Source: Bettongia penicillata ogilbyi
Lineage: Eukaryota > Chordata > Mammalia > Diprotodontia > Potoroidae
NCBI GenBank assembly: GCA_023548195.1
Contig: JAJHZJ010000220.1
Location: forward strand, 3,527,204-3,591,203
Direction of reading: 5' to 3'
DNA: 64,000 bases
This document shows, one piece after another, positions 45,216-56,944 of the stretch; within the stretch, counting starts at the first letter, position 1; each line of letters opens with the position of its first letter. Made by a program: the position numbers and the translations under genes. The notes under the pieces were generated by a model. The model saw only the letters and a program-made list of their open reading frames with translations. It had not been told where the DNA came from and ran no database searches.

Positions 45216-46070
45216 TAATGACTTTCCATGGTCAGATTCTTTTTTTGCTGTTGTTTTCGGCTCGTTTTTGGACTTTTTTCATTTCCTTCAAATTTGAGCT
45301 CAGCTCCTAGGGTGGAAGTGGCATTGTCTCTGGCTTCTTGTGCTTGTGACTACAGGCATTGTCTCTTTACCCTTTATTCTTTAGCCAGCACTCTTTATCA
45401 GTGCTGCACTGATATTGGCCTGAGGCCCTTGAGGGACCTTTGTATCTGTCACTCCTCTGGTGGGAAGAGGGTGGGAGTAGGCTGGTGCTGCTGTAGGCTG
45501 TAGGGATCTGTCAATTGACCTGGTGCTGAGCTGGTTTCCTAGTAGTGATGTCAGGAGTGTGCTGGGGCCCAATAAGGTGTTTCTTTGTTTCCCAGTAGCT
45601 ACACTGAAGCATGTAGAGGTCCTACTCTTTTAGGCTGCCTGTTTGCCAGGGCTACACTGAACTATGTGGTGGCTCTAAAGGCTGGAGTCTGCTCATTCCC
45701 CTAGTGTTGCTAAGGCACATGGCATGTCCTGGTGTTGACATTTGCCTGCTCCACAAAACTGGTGATCAGAATTTCCCTCTGGTTTGCTGAGAGGAGGCTG
45801 CTGCTGGCTTGCCAAGGCAGTTCCCGTTCTATGCTGTGCTCCCCTTTCACCTAAGTAAGATGGACCTTGCAGGGTAAAAATAAATGGATGCTGATCCTCT
45901 TAGTTTCTTGGGCTAAAAGACTGGTCCATTCTTTTTGCTGGTTTGACTGTTTCAAGTTTTGTTTTGGCTCTCTATTTTATGGCTGTTTGGAGGTGAGTAT
46001 GGGGGAGGTGAAGTGGCTTACTGCTTATTCTATCATCTTGGCTCCCCAAAGTCAATGCTATCATTAGCTT

Positions 46071-46399
46071 CTTATGAATTATTCATGTGTTATTTCTTCT
46101 TATTTGATATTTCTAGCTATGTTTAATTTACTTCTGTTCTTCTTATCTCTTCCCCGTCTTGAATCAGTACATTATTCTACATCTTAAGTATGCACCATTA
46201 TCATCTGGGAACATCTCTACTGATTATTATTTACACAATTGTGATGAAAATGTCCATACAGAATTTACATTTTGAGAAAAAATGACGAACATAACAATAA
46301 TTATATTTGCTTGGGAAACTACACATCTGAATATTAAATGATCTTAGCACTATTTAGAAAATTTCTTTGCTTAGAGGGCTTACTAAGCCTACTTGTAAC
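46071..46399. other. gene-free AT-rich interval
   Basis: Nothing was recognised. Confidence 0.4.
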
Positions 46400-46649
46400 T
46401 TACTACTTTCTGACTTTTTGGACAATGTGGTTTTCTCTTCCTGGAAATTCCTTCAGCACTTCATGACTGATCACTCTTGGGCATGGATCTTTCCTTAGAA
46501 CCCTCCCTCAACCCCCACAACAGTTCTCTTACGTTAGCCCTCTTTTCCCATTAATGTGTCCCTCTCATGTCCCATCACTTTTGAGGAACCCAAATTGGCC
46601 AATCTTCGTTCCCCTTCTTGCTATGTTTCTGAGTTTCCATAGTTCAACC

Positions 46650-46734
<85 letters not shown>

Positions 46735-46920
46735 TTCTCTCTCTCAAACACACATTTAACCTCAGCTTTTCAGCTTTGGTGTACTGTCTGCTGCCTTTTG
46801 AACATAAGCTTACAGAAGGCAGAGGTTATCTTTTTTCTAACAGTTTAGCACACAATGTGAGAGCTGGCACATAGAAAGAGTTTAATAATTGCTTACTGCT
46901 CACCTGACTTACTACAAACA
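46400..46920 (+). mobile_element. L2 LINE 3' part with (CT)n inside
   Basis: 'tcttcctggaaattccttcag' region (46436) and the end 'agcacacaatgtgagagctggc' region (46847) with 'tttaataattgcttactg' follow the L2 3' pattern. A CT run at 46654-46727 splits it. Confidence 0.5.
46654..46727. repeat. (CT)n microsatellite
   Basis: A pure CT run of about 74 bp. The poly-RE and poly-SL frames are artefacts. Confidence 0.95.
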
Positions 46921-47164
46921 TGGTATATGAATGCATTAAAAAATAATCAAATTTACTGAGCCCCTTTTCTTCTTAAATTTTGGTATCATCTTCTGCTATG
47001 ATAAAACTGCCTCATTATGAATGGACCTCTCAGGAAAGTCAGAAATTTAGTTTTTTGTTACTTTTTCTTTTATTGTGGGTAGTGATCTGGAGGTCATCAG
47101 GAAGAGAAAATTTCTTGGAGGGGGTGATATTGAAAGCAAAATATTTAGCATTTCATTGTGAGAA

Positions 47165-47300
47165 CAGAGTGGTATTGTGAAAAAAAAAAAACTAAAAACT
47201 TGGCTTTGATTTTCACTTCTACCATTTACTATCTGTATAACCCTAGTCAAGTCACTTAATTTCTCAGTTTTAGTTTCCTTAACAATAAAATAGATACTTT
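47165..47300 (+). mobile_element. tRNA/MIR-type SINE, partial
   Basis: 'ataaccctagtcaagtcact' (47237-47256) with 'ctcagttttagtttccttaa' follows the SINE core pattern. An A run (47179-47190) interrupts the head. Confidence 0.55.
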
Positions 47301-47314
47301 CATAGCATACCCTC

Positions 47315-47979
47315 TGTGAAAGCAAACACCCTGACTTACACAGGCAGACCTGCTATCCAGGTTCTTTGATCTACTTTTCTAAAAGAAAAGCAATTTGAGG
47401 CATCAACAATCACTTTAATCAGGCATATATATCATTCACTTAGTTCAGAGGGAAAAGTCAGCACCCTGAACTTCAGATAAAATACAGAGAAATCAAAATG
47501 AACAAATAGGGCTTCCAACTGTCTGACAGATCAACAGATAGTTGTCTGACTTTACATACATGGTTACCAGAGAGAAGCAACAACAACTTAGTTTTCAAAG
47601 CTGAGGAACTCCTTAGTGGCAGCCCAGAGTCTCTTCTGGCCAAACAAGCACTTCCAATGAGCAAGCCCCAAAATAAAACCTCTCCTCAAAGTATTCATAC
47701 ATTTTTTTCAAAGTCAGAGGGCATCACAACCCTTAAGAACCAGTGCCTCATTAGAAAATTAACAAAAGCTATGGGCTTTCCCTAATCAAACTTTGTTTAA
47801 TGGGCAGTCCCATTAATGGATGGGGAAAATCTTTGGACTCTCGTAGTTATCATTCCACCCTCACAGTTCTTATGATGAAAGTCCTATATAAATGATTGAC
47901 CTAATTCTCATGGAATTCATTTCAAATCAAGGGAATAAATCAGTGGAAGTGAGAATGGTTTAGATGCATTCAAAGGACA
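47315..47979 (-). mobile_element. possible solo LTR
   Basis: This block is unlike any LINE or SINE here. On the minus strand it would begin TGTCCTTTG and end GCTTTCACA, with an ATTAAA signal near 47412-47418 placed plausibly for a U5 of about 100 bp. No matching 5-bp target duplication was seen (ccctc and gaaat flank it), so the ends or the class may be wrong. No retroviral coding sequence is present. Confidence 0.3.
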
Positions 47980-48364
47980 GAAATATGCATCAATGTGAGC
48001 ATAGTTAAAAATGCTGAAGAGTCTGATTGCAGCTAGATTTTTCACAGAAAATACCTAGGTTGTCATAAATTGCTGTACAAGTTTCTGAACACTACCTTTC
48101 TTACATATAAAGTATAGAGAAGTAATAATATAAAAATGAATACTACATAAATCATAATATAAGAAAGCCACATAGACTACTTTATTACAGCTGACATCAA
48201 TGTTATATAATGAATGTGTTTGAAATTTCATATAAAGTGTGACTTGGCTTCTAATACTGGGACAATAATAATATTAAATGATTTTGCTTTAATTTATGGA
48301 GCAACTGCTTTTTGTCTAGAATTTTAAAAAAAATAAAAGACAAAAACATTACAGTATCCCTTAG

Positions 48365-48416
<52 letters not shown>

Positions 48417-49564
48417 CCCACATAGAAAATATAAATATTCAGGACTGAAAGTAGAAATACTAATGCACATAAGGAAACAGAAAGACCTGCTTCAAACCTC
48501 TCTACCCAGGTTCTCTTAGTGCCTTGAAGAGGGCAGGCAACAATTGATTAGAATGTTAGACTGCCAGTGGAGTTATAATAACACTCAGTGTTGACAAGGA
48601 CTGATTTTGAAATGGAAGGCAGAGATTAAGTAAAATGATTTGGGCAGGGAAGCAGTACCATGGTCTGATTCTGGGTCATAGTGAATTCTCTTTTTATCAC
48701 TGAAGTTCTCAGGGTCAGTCTTCATTCAAATAGGATAAAGAATAAATAAATGAGTCATTCAGAATACAATGGAGAGAAGAGTTAACAACATATCAACAAC
48801 ATAGGCTATATATCTAACGAATTGCTTTCATGAATTTCTGCAGATTTTTTTTAAAAGTCTTAAGCATAGGAAATGCAGAGTTAACTCTGAAAACCACTTA
48901 TTTTTATAGTTTGTTTCAAATGACTTCAAGGTGACTTTCTAATGGGAATTTGGGGATAAGATTTAGATTTTCTTCTAGTGGTATATTTCTGGAAATCTCA
49001 CCAGAAGGCTGGACTTACTGTAACTCATAAATGAGAAAAAAATTGAATTAAAATCAAACTTTGAAGATCCTAGATTTGCCAATAATCTAAAAATACACAT
49101 CAAATATATAAATCTTCATGCAGAGAAGACATTAATGCACTATGCAAGAAGTAGTATAGAATGTGCACTGAGAAAGAAAAAAAATAAATTAAATATTACA
49201 TATTGCAATTAATATTAAAACAGAATATAAATGAACAGTTTTTTGTTAGGATTAATTTTAAGTAACTGAGAAATAAGTTATTCATTCATCTAAGAATAGT
49301 GAGAATACAATTAAATCATCCCATGATTACAGAAAATATGCCACTAGGCTCCAAATACTACTGCTGGACTATTAGAAATTTCATCTTGGCCTGTGCTAGC
49401 TAGTCACAAACTACTTATATGATATGCTACCTTTTCCTTAGTGGAATGAGTTGCAGATGAACTCACTGACTGATTAGGCCACTGGGATAAACTTCAGGGT
49501 GTTGTTCTCCTTGGGACTACTCTCTATATTTATACTCAACTTTGTTTAGGGATGACCCTTGTCA
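47980..49564. other. mostly unique interval with (GT)n
   Basis: Besides the GT run at 48366-48412, no family was recognised. The stretch 48868-48910 recurs in altered form at 50252-50295. Confidence 0.45.
48366..48412. repeat. (GT)n microsatellite
   Basis: An uninterrupted GT run. Confidence 0.95.
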
Positions 49565-49762
49565 GTATGGCTTAAATAGAATATTGGACTTGGATTCCAT
49601 GAGCTCTGGTTATTAGTCCTACCTTAAGCACTTATCAGCTTTGTGACCTTCAGCAAGTCACAGTTTCTAAGGGCTTCTATTTCTTGACCTGTAAAAGGAA
49701 ATTATAGGACACAATATCCTCTAATATCCCTCCCAGCTTTAAATCTATGATTCTATGACCTA
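49565..49762 (+). mobile_element. MIR/CORE-type SINE
   Basis: 'tattggacttggattccatg' head, 'cagctttgtgaccttcagcaagtca' core region (49637), and tail 'cctcccagctttaaatctat' with 'gattctatgac'. It is the same subfamily as 6035-6225. Confidence 0.75.
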
Positions 49763-50159
49763 GTAAATGATACTTTGCTAAAAGAAAAAATGCTTACTCA
49801 GTATTCTTCTCTGCCCACCACCCTGTCCCTCAACACCCATGGAAACCTCCCTTGATCTACAAATTAATTGAGGGAAACTTCTGCTTGACCTCAGAGAAGA
49901 CAAAAATGGCTAGGAAGCTAACTAGGGCTTTGATTTTGCAAGTATAGTAAATCTTGATGTGAATGAAAAACAAGATTAGTAATTTTTAAGAAAAAAATTT
50001 TATTATCATTCTTCTGACCCTTTCAGAATTGTGAATTCATTTGTTGACATTCCTTCTGAGTATCCAAAAAAATCATTTTTATGCAGTAAACTTAAATAGG
50101 CATTTAAAGAACATATATTTCAGGATGCATTGAACATTAATAAATAAGCTATTGAGAAT
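49763..50159. other. gene-free interval
   Basis: No repeat family or coding signature was recognised. Confidence 0.4.
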
Positions 50160-50530
50160 TCAATAAGAATAATGAAGATGATGTCAATTAGCATTTATAT
50201 TGCACCTGCTCTGTCTGGCACTTTGTTAAGTGTTTTCTAAACTCAAGGAAATAGGAAATGCAAAGAGTTAACTCTGAAAACCACTTACTTTTATGAAACC
50301 AGTAAGTTCATGTAAGGTTCATCAGTAATGTTCATGAAACCAGTAAGAAATAAGTACTATTATTGTCCCTATTTTACAGATAAGGAAATTGAGACATAGA
50401 TGGGTTAAATGTCTTACCCAGGATCACACAAGTAGTAAGTTTCTGAGGCTGGATTTAAACTGAAGACTCCTTGACACCTGACTTCCAGAACTGTATGCAC
50501 TGCACTACTCAGCTGCTTCTCATACAGCTT
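50160..50530 (-). mobile_element. MIR-type SINE, minus strand, interrupted
   Basis: Both MIR halves are clear: 'agcatttatattgcacctgc' (50190) and 'cctattttacagataaggaa' (50368) through 'cactgcactactcagctgct' (50498). About 100 bp of non-MIR sequence (50236-50335) replaces the middle. Confidence 0.8.
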
Positions 50531-50974
50531 AGAAAATAAAGAGAAGGATATTTATACTCATACTTCATAGAGTAATTTGAAATTTTTCTTAGTAATTCCA
50601 GGTGCATCTCAGTGAATAAATGTAAAAGGGAGCTAAGTTATGCTTTTTCTGACTGGAAAATTAAGTGGCCCTTAATCTTTCACTTGGAGTACTGTTACTT
50701 TGGCAAATTAGATATATCTAATACTTTTTCTATGAAAATATTTTAACATTGCTTAATCATTGCCTTTCATTCACTCAAATAATATATTTGCTAATTTCAG
50801 GTAAAATGAGCACTATCTGAAATTCTCTTGGAGAAAATATTTTTAAAACCTTATATTTCCTTAGTTTACTTACTCAATTTGAACTAAATTTTCACATCTA
50901 CCATAACTCCTTGATTCTATAGCAAAGCCATTATGGAAGAAAGAGAATGAGTTTCTGATCCTAAACATTAATAA
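50531..50974. other. gene-free AT-rich interval
   Basis: Nothing was recognised. Confidence 0.45.
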
Positions 50975-51190
50975 CTCATGCTTTATAAAGCATCTTATGG
51001 TTTACAAAGCACTATCTGAAAACAACCATATGAATGAGGTATTCTATGTATCATTATCCCTATCATCTGGGGAAGAAACTGAATCTGAAAGAATGTGTGT
51101 TCTTTTTTATAAGTTAGATTAAGCATTAGAATCAAGATTGATATCCAGATTTTCCTGAGTGCAAATTTAGTACTCTTTCCAGGTTGTGAA
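50975..51190 (-). mobile_element. MIR-type SINE, minus strand, old
   Basis: 'tcttatggtttacaaagcac' (50992) and 'cattatccctatcatctggg' (51051) follow the reversed MIR consensus into 'tttcctgagtgcaaatttag'. Confidence 0.65.
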
Positions 51191-51332
51191 AGACTTTATT
51201 ATCTAAAGGAGATATGGGTGTTTTGGCTTTCATTTTGTTCCTTCTCTGTAACAGTAAGGTTTTCTTAGATGGGATTGCATTTATTATAATAGCATATTCA
51301 TTTAAACTACATTCCAGTTTTATAGAACTTTG

Positions 51333-51498
51333 ATATATGTATGTATATCAAATATATATTCATTCTTGCATATACATGCATGTATATATATGTACTTGTA
51401 CTTGATTATATATGCATATATATATTTGTATATATACATGTATATATGTATGTATGTATATATGTGTGTGTATATATTTGTGTGTGTATACTTGTACT
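51333..51498. repeat. TA-rich imperfect microsatellite
   Basis: tatg, taca and tata units with interruptions. The 63-residue frame over it is low-complexity. Confidence 0.8.
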
Positions 51499-51734
51499 TA
51501 ATCCTTAGAGAGCCCTATTAAGTCTTCCCATTTCACGTATATGAAAAGTGAAGCTCAGGTGCTAAATGAATTGCTGAAGGTTCTTCTAGTTATTTTTTGT
51601 CACTTAATTTGTATAAATTTATTTGAATTCATTTCTGAATCCTCATATATAAAATCATTTCATCCAATTATCAACTTGGCATGATATGCCAAGCACATTC
51701 AAAACAGTATAGAATAATGAGATTTAATAGAATT

Positions 51735-51870
51735 AATGATAGCTAATATTTATATTGCACTTAATCTGTGCCAGGCACTATACTCAGCATTTTACATTTT
51801 TTTTCTCATTTAATCTTCTCAAAAACCAAGGGAGGTAAGTTCTACTTTTATTCCATTTTATAGCAACATA
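51735..51870 (-). mobile_element. MIR-type SINE fragment, minus strand
   Basis: 'agctaatatttatattgcac' with 'tctgtgccaggcactatact' (51735-51784) and 'cattttatagcaacataagc' match the reversed MIR core. Confidence 0.75.
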
Positions 51871-51879
51871 AGCGTGTCC

Positions 51880-52665
51880 TTTTTAATTGCTTCTTTGTCT
51901 GATTTTTGGTTTCAAAATTCATTTCTATAAGATCGTGAGTCCTAAATTTTCTGCCCTTCCCTTCCCTTCCCCCATGCCAAGATAGCATGAAATCTAATGT
52001 TGGCTAAACATATACAATGGTATTAAAAATATTTCCCTTCTGTTCATGCTGTAAAGAAGAATTAGAACCAAAGAGAAAATTCACATGAAAGAAGAAATAA
52101 AAGAAAAAAGAGATAAAATAGCATGCTACAATTTGCTTTCAGACTCAATAGTTCTTTCTCTGAATGTGAATAATATTTTCTATCATGAGTCTTCAAAATT
52201 GTGTTACATTCTTATAATACAGAGAAGAGTTAAGTCTATTCAAGTTGGTCATTTCACAATGTTGCTGTTTACATTCTCCTGGTTCTGCTCACTTCATTCA
52301 GAATCAGTTTGTATATGTCCATGTTTTGGTGAAGTCCACGTTTTGGTGAAGTCCACCTGCTCATCATTTCTTATGGAAAAGGAGCATTCCATTCCATTTA
52401 TATGGCACAATTTCTTGAACTCTTCCCCAAATAACAAGCATCCCTTCAATTTCCAATTCTTTGCCACCAAAGAAAGAGCTACTATACTTTTGTACATGCA
52501 GGTTCTTTTGCTGTTTTTATGATCTCTTTGGGATAGAGACTTAGAACTGGTGCAGCCAGATCAAAGGTTATGCACAGTTTTGTAGCACTTTGGGCCTAGT
52601 TTAAATTGTTCTTTAGAATTGCTGGATCAGCTCACAACACCACCGATAATGAATTAGTGTTATAT
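51880..52665 (-). mobile_element. L1 3' end, 5'-truncated, minus strand
   Basis: The 3'UTR and ORF2 C-terminal region of L1 run antisense, with 'caatttccaattctttgcca' (52446) and 'ctcacaacaccaccgataat' (52630). A 17-bp unit (gttttggtgaagtccac) is tandemly duplicated at 52323-52339 and 52340-52356. Confidence 0.75.
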
Positions 52666-53290
52666 TTTTATGTGTGTGTACATATGCATGTATATATTTA
52701 CATACATTTTTATTCATGTGGGTGTATATACATATATAGCTTTAAATATATACATATATGTATGTGAAGGTGCATACGTATGTATATGTGTGCATATGAA
52801 TATAAATATATACACATACATCATACACTCAAAGTGCATAATGAACCCTGAGAAGTGGTTGTGTTTTTCAAATTACCACTGCATACTTCTAGTGGGTCAA
52901 AACCAATGATCATATTTAATATAACTCTATTTTGAATAGTGTGACCAATTCATCAAATTCATTATTTGTACCAATTGAGACCTTTTTGATTATTCATGTT
53001 CATCCTCAGAAATACCCTGTGAAGGGGTAGTATTATGAGTCCCATTTTACGAATGAGAAAATTGATGCCTACACACGTATGTACACATATACATATGTAT
53101 ACACATGCATCTATATTTGCATGGGCTTGTAGACAGGTATATACACATATGTGCACATATACATGGATGCATGTATGTATCATACAGATGCATATTTTGC
53201 CAAGTATACACAACTGAAAAGTATATGAGATAGAATTGAAATACAAGTAATGTTGGGATATGTGTGTGCGCACATGCACATGTGCATCGG
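52666..53290. repeat. TA/CA microsatellite cluster with MIR remnant
   Basis: Imperfect tata/caca runs lie at 52670-52830, 53070-53190 and 53255-53290. Between them, 53000-53068 ('ccctgtgaaggggtagtatt', 'cccattttacgaatgagaaa') is a minus-strand MIR piece. Confidence 0.75.
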
Positions 53291-53700
53291 TACCTATTTA
53301 AAATTTCAACAATGTTGTCAACCCATTAGAGTTGTGCTATCTGCAGTAGACTTTCAATGCTTGGCAGTTCAGTTTGAGAAAAGACCTCAGTGTATGGTTC
53401 CTTATCTTTCAGGGTGACCTTCAGAGTCTTCCTAGACAATTCAAAAGGAAGTGAATCAGTTTATTGGCATGGAATTGATATATTTTCAGGTTCCAGAGGC
53501 ATACATTTATGAGGTCAGCACAATGGCTTTGTAGACCTTCAGTCTGACAAGGAATCCAATATATCTTCTCTGCCATATTTTCCTTCAGAGATTCCCAAAT
53601 TCTGAGCTAGTTCTGGCAATAGCTCATCAGCTTCATTATCTAAGTGTTCATCTCTGGAATGTATACTATGAAAGTAAGGGAACCTATCCAAAGTATTCAA
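53291..53700 (-). mobile_element. RTE-type LINE relic (RT C-terminus)
   Basis: Translated on the minus strand with two stops skipped, the stretch 53470-53310 gives LSRKTLKVTLKDKEPYTEV followed by FSQTELPSIESLL and AQL.WV.NIVEI. This is the segment after the RT palm in RTE/BovB-like elements, where intact members read a Trp-Gly-His-Val-type motif. The 77-residue frame at 53539-53772 carries upstream codons. It is inactive. It may represent the partner family of the RTE-tailed SINEs. Confidence 0.6.
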
Positions 53701-53714
53701 AATTATACACTTGA

Positions 53715-53790
53715 ACACACATAAACATATATACACACATACACACACAAATATACATACATATGCTGACATATATACACATAGACATTC
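53715..53790. repeat. CA/TA microsatellite, imperfect
   Basis: Units of acaca and atata with single changes. Confidence 0.8.
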
Positions 53791-53887
53791 ACAAAAACTG
53801 GAATACTCTACGGACAGGAGTAGTCTGGGAAAGCTTTGTAGAAAAGTTGGAATTTGACTTGAATCTTAAGAGATAGTTTAGAATTGA

Positions 53888-54170
53888 TGTGGGCAGCTAG
53901 CTGGCACAGAAAACAGAGTCAGGAAACTCAGAGTCAGGAAGCCCAGAATCAGGAAGACTGATGTTCCTGAGCTCAACTCTGACCTAACACATTTATTAGC
54001 TACATGATCCTAGGCAAGTTTCTTAACCCCGTTTTCATCTGTTTCTCCATCTATAAAATGAACTGCAAAAGGAAATGGCAAACCAATTATTTATCTTGGC
54101 CAAGAAAACCACAAATGGACTGACAAAGTGTCAGATATAACTGAAAAACCCCTGAACAAAAACAAAATAT
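53888..54170 (+). mobile_element. MAR1-type SINE
   Basis: 'gtgggcagctagctggcaca' head, 'gatcctaggcaagtttctta' core, and tail 'caaaaggaaatggcaaacca' then 'ttggccaagaaaaccacaaa' (54066-54116), the signature of the marsupial MAR1 family. A short unit (gagtcaggaa) is repeated two to three times at 53924-53960. Confidence 0.8.
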
Positions 54171-54177
54171 GTGAATG

Positions 54178-54690
54178 GAAAGTTTGAAGACTTTGATGAG
54201 CAGGTTGACTTCAGAAAACCTTGGAAAGACTTACACAAACTGATGCTGAGTGACATGAGTGGAACCATGAGAATAGTGTAGACAGTAACATTGTGCAATG
54301 ACCAACTTTAATAGAATTAACTCTTCTCAGCAACAACTCCTTAAATATTATAATTGGCCAGATGGAAAAGGAGGAAGAAAAATTAAATAAAGAAAACATT
54401 TCCTTAAAAATAGAATGGGCCAGGTGGAATCTAAAGACTCCATGAGGCATGAATAACCAGTCAAAATTAAAAGAATGAAAAAACAGAAGAAAATGTAAAA
54501 TCCTCCATTGGTTTGAAAAATGAGTTGGAAAATTAATGAGATAATTTTAGTATTATAGGATTACCAGAAAGCCATGATAAAAAAATGAACCTGGACAGTG
54601 TTTTTCAATGAATGAAGTAATAGAGGCGGGCACAAATATGGCAATCTTGGAAAAAGAAGTAATAAACCTGAGTAGAAATGTTTAAGTTTC
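54178..54690 (+). mobile_element. L1 fragments: ORF2 end joined to ORF1 relic
   Basis: 54183-54331 is the end of ORF2 ('gaaaaccttggaaagactta', 'gtgacatgagtggaaccatg'). 54332-54690 is an ORF1 coiled-coil/RRM segment ('attggccagatggaaaagga', 'gattaccagaaagccatga'). The order is the reverse of a single L1, so these are two pieces joined by rearrangement or nested insertion. The HAL1-like element at 54691 inserted at the right edge. Confidence 0.6.
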
Positions 54691-55358
54691 AGGGAGGAGC
54701 CAAGATGGTGGAGTAGAAAGACTCATGTATGCTAGCTCCGAATCCACAGCCCATAAATTTCCTGTAAAAAGAGCTCCCCACAAATTCTGGATCAGTGCAA
54801 GCCATGCAGAAACAGAGTGGAAGAGATATCCGTTCCAGAGAGCCCTGGAAAGCCATCCCCAGGGGTCCATCGCATTAGGGACAGCAGAGCCCACCCCTGC
54901 CCAGCACTGGCCATGAGGCCCCAGAGGAGCAGATTTGAGCAGGCTTCAGGGACAGAACCTCTGGTGGCCGCAAAGGTCCCTCCACCCACAGGTGCTCCAG
55001 GTCAGTGAGAGGGACTTCTGGACTGGCCAAGAGGGGAGAAGGGTGTCTACATAACTCAGACCCCCTCGGGAGGCAGTGGCAAAGGCAGCAGCAGAGGGAG
55101 CAGGGGCAGCCAGGAGCTCCCAGAGCAGGCAGGAGCTCAGGGCCATTACCAAAGGTCTCTGAATAAAGCCCCTGAGGGAACTGAGCCTGGGAGGTGGCCC
55201 TGCCCTCAACCATCACCAGAACTTAAGCTCACATTGAATAGCAGCTGCTCTGGCCACGGATAGCCCTGAGACTGGGAAGCAGCATTTGAATCTCAGAACC
55301 CAAGCACTAGCTGGGCAGATCTAGGCAGGGGTGGAGAGGAATCTCAGAAGTCAAGTAA
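54691..55358 (+). promoter_or_regulatory. HAL1/L1 5'UTR, presumed internal promoter
   Basis: GC-rich and low in open frames that make sense. 'ccaagatggtgg' at the very start holds a YY1-type core (AAGATGG). Several frames read through on both strands but are shared with the other 5'UTRs as non-coding sequence. Promoter activity is inferred from the family. Confidence 0.5.
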
Positions 55359-56484
55359 GTGTCTGGGAAAGTTCCCAGAAAAAGGAAGCAAAATAAGACC
55401 ATAGAGAGCTACTTTCTTGGGGAAGAGATGTTTCTTCCTCCCTTCATTTCAGATGAGAAAACACAATGCTTGCCATCAGGGAAAGATGTGGAGGTCGGGG
55501 CCTCTCTATCCCAGACGTCCGAGGTGGATGTCCGGTGGGCTCAGGTCATGGAAGAGCTCAAAAAGTATTTTGAAAATCAAGTTATACAGGTGGAGGAAAA
55601 ATTGGGAAGAGAAATGAGAGAGATGCAAGAAAAGCATGAAAAATGGGTCAATACCTTGCTAAGGGAGACCCAAAAAAGTGCTGAAGAAAATAACACCTTG
55701 AAAAATAGGCTCACTCAATTGGCAAAAGAGGTTCAAAAAGCCAATGAGGAGAAGAATGCTTTCAAAAGCAAAATTAACCAAATGGAAAAAGAGGTTCAAA
55801 AGCTCACTGAAGAAAATAGGTCTCTCAAGATTAGAATGGAACAGATGGAGTCTAATGACTTTTTGAGAAGCCAAGAAATCATAAAAAAAAAAAAAAAAAA
55901 CCCAAAGGAATGAAAAAATGGAAGAGAATGTGAAATATCTCATTGGAAAAACAACTGACCTGGAAAATAGATCCAGAAGAGATAATTTAAAAATTATGGG
56001 ACTACCTGAAAGCCATGATCAAAAAAAGAGCCTAGACATAATCTTTCATGAAATTATCAAGGAAAACTGCCCTGAGATTCTACAACAAGAGGGCAAAATA
56101 AGTATTGAAGGAATACATTGATCACTGCCTGAAAGAGATCCAAAAATCGAAACTCCTAGGAACATTGTGGCCAAATTCCAGAATTCCCAGGTCAAGGAGA
56201 AAATCTTGCAAGAAGCTAAAAAGAAACAATTCCAGTATTGTGGAAATACAATCAGGATAACCCAAAATCTAGCAGCTTCTACATTAAGGGATTGAAGGGC
56301 GTGGAATAGGATATTCCAGAAGGCAAAGGAACTAGGACTCAAACCAAGAATCACCTACCCAGCAAAACTGAGTATAATATTTTAGGGGAAAATATAGTCT
56401 TTCAAGGAAACAGAGGACTTTCAAGCATTCTTGATGAAAAGACCAGAGCTGAAAAGAAAATTTGACTTTCAGACACAAGAATGA
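55359..56484 (+). pseudogene. HAL1-like ORF1, nearly complete but broken
   Basis: The frame opens upstream of the first ATG at 55428 (a GTG stands at 55359). Residues cover a basic N-terminus (SGKVPRKRKQNKTIESYFLG), an acidic stretch, and a long coiled coil (EEKLGREMREMQEKHEKWVN, EKEVQKLTEENRSLKIRME) to 55870. A run of 18 A at 55882-55899 shifts the frame. It resumes at 55918 with TTDLENRSRRDNLKIMGLPE (RRM entry), has a stop at 56119-56121, then reads PRNIVAKFQNSQVKEKIL and LGLKPRITYPAKLSIIF before the natural end FDFQTQE at 56484. At least one frameshift and three stops disable it. Confidence 0.85.
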
Positions 56485-56605
56485 GAAGAAGCATGAAAAA
56501 GTAAACAGCAAAGAGAAGTCATAAGGGACGTATCAAAGGTGAACTGTTTACATTCCTACATGGAAAGAAAATATTCGTAACTCTTAAAACTTTTCAGTAT
56601 CTGTG

Positions 56606-56710
56606 TAGTTGGTGGGACCACACACAGATGTACATACACACACGCGCACACACACACATGTACATGCGTGCCCACACACACATACACACATGCACGCACA
56701 CACACACAGA
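56606..56710. repeat. (CA)n microsatellite inside the HAL1-like 3' region
   Basis: An imperfect CA run follows ORF1 closely, as in the other HAL1-like copies. Confidence 0.85.
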
Positions 56711-56944
56711 GACAGGGAGCACAGAGTGAATGGCATAGGATGGGATCATATCTTAAAAGAAATTCAGGTAAACGGTGAGAGAGAAATGTAGTGGGAGGAG
56801 AGAGGGTGAAATGGAATGGGGTAAATTATATCTCTTTCAGTAGACAAGCAGGAGACTTTTTAGTGGAGGGAAAAAGAGTCGAGCTGAGAAAAAAAAATGA
56901 AGTTTACCCTCATCACATTCGACTAAAGGAAGGAGTAAAATGCA

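Larger units (their letters stand above)
42551..46056 (-). mobile_element. L1, minus strand, 5'-complete, internally deleted
   Basis: In minus orientation: 5' terminus ('tatcatcttggctcccc', 46031-46047), 5'UTR to about 45215, ORF1 to about 44320, spacer to about 43745, ORF2 endonuclease start (43740-43430), then the ORF2 C-terminus and 3'UTR (43400-42560). The RT region is deleted. Imperfect 14-bp flanks, gatatcattaattt (42537-42550) and gctatcattagctt (46057-46070), suggest a decayed TSD around the whole deleted form. Frames are broken. Confidence 0.75.
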
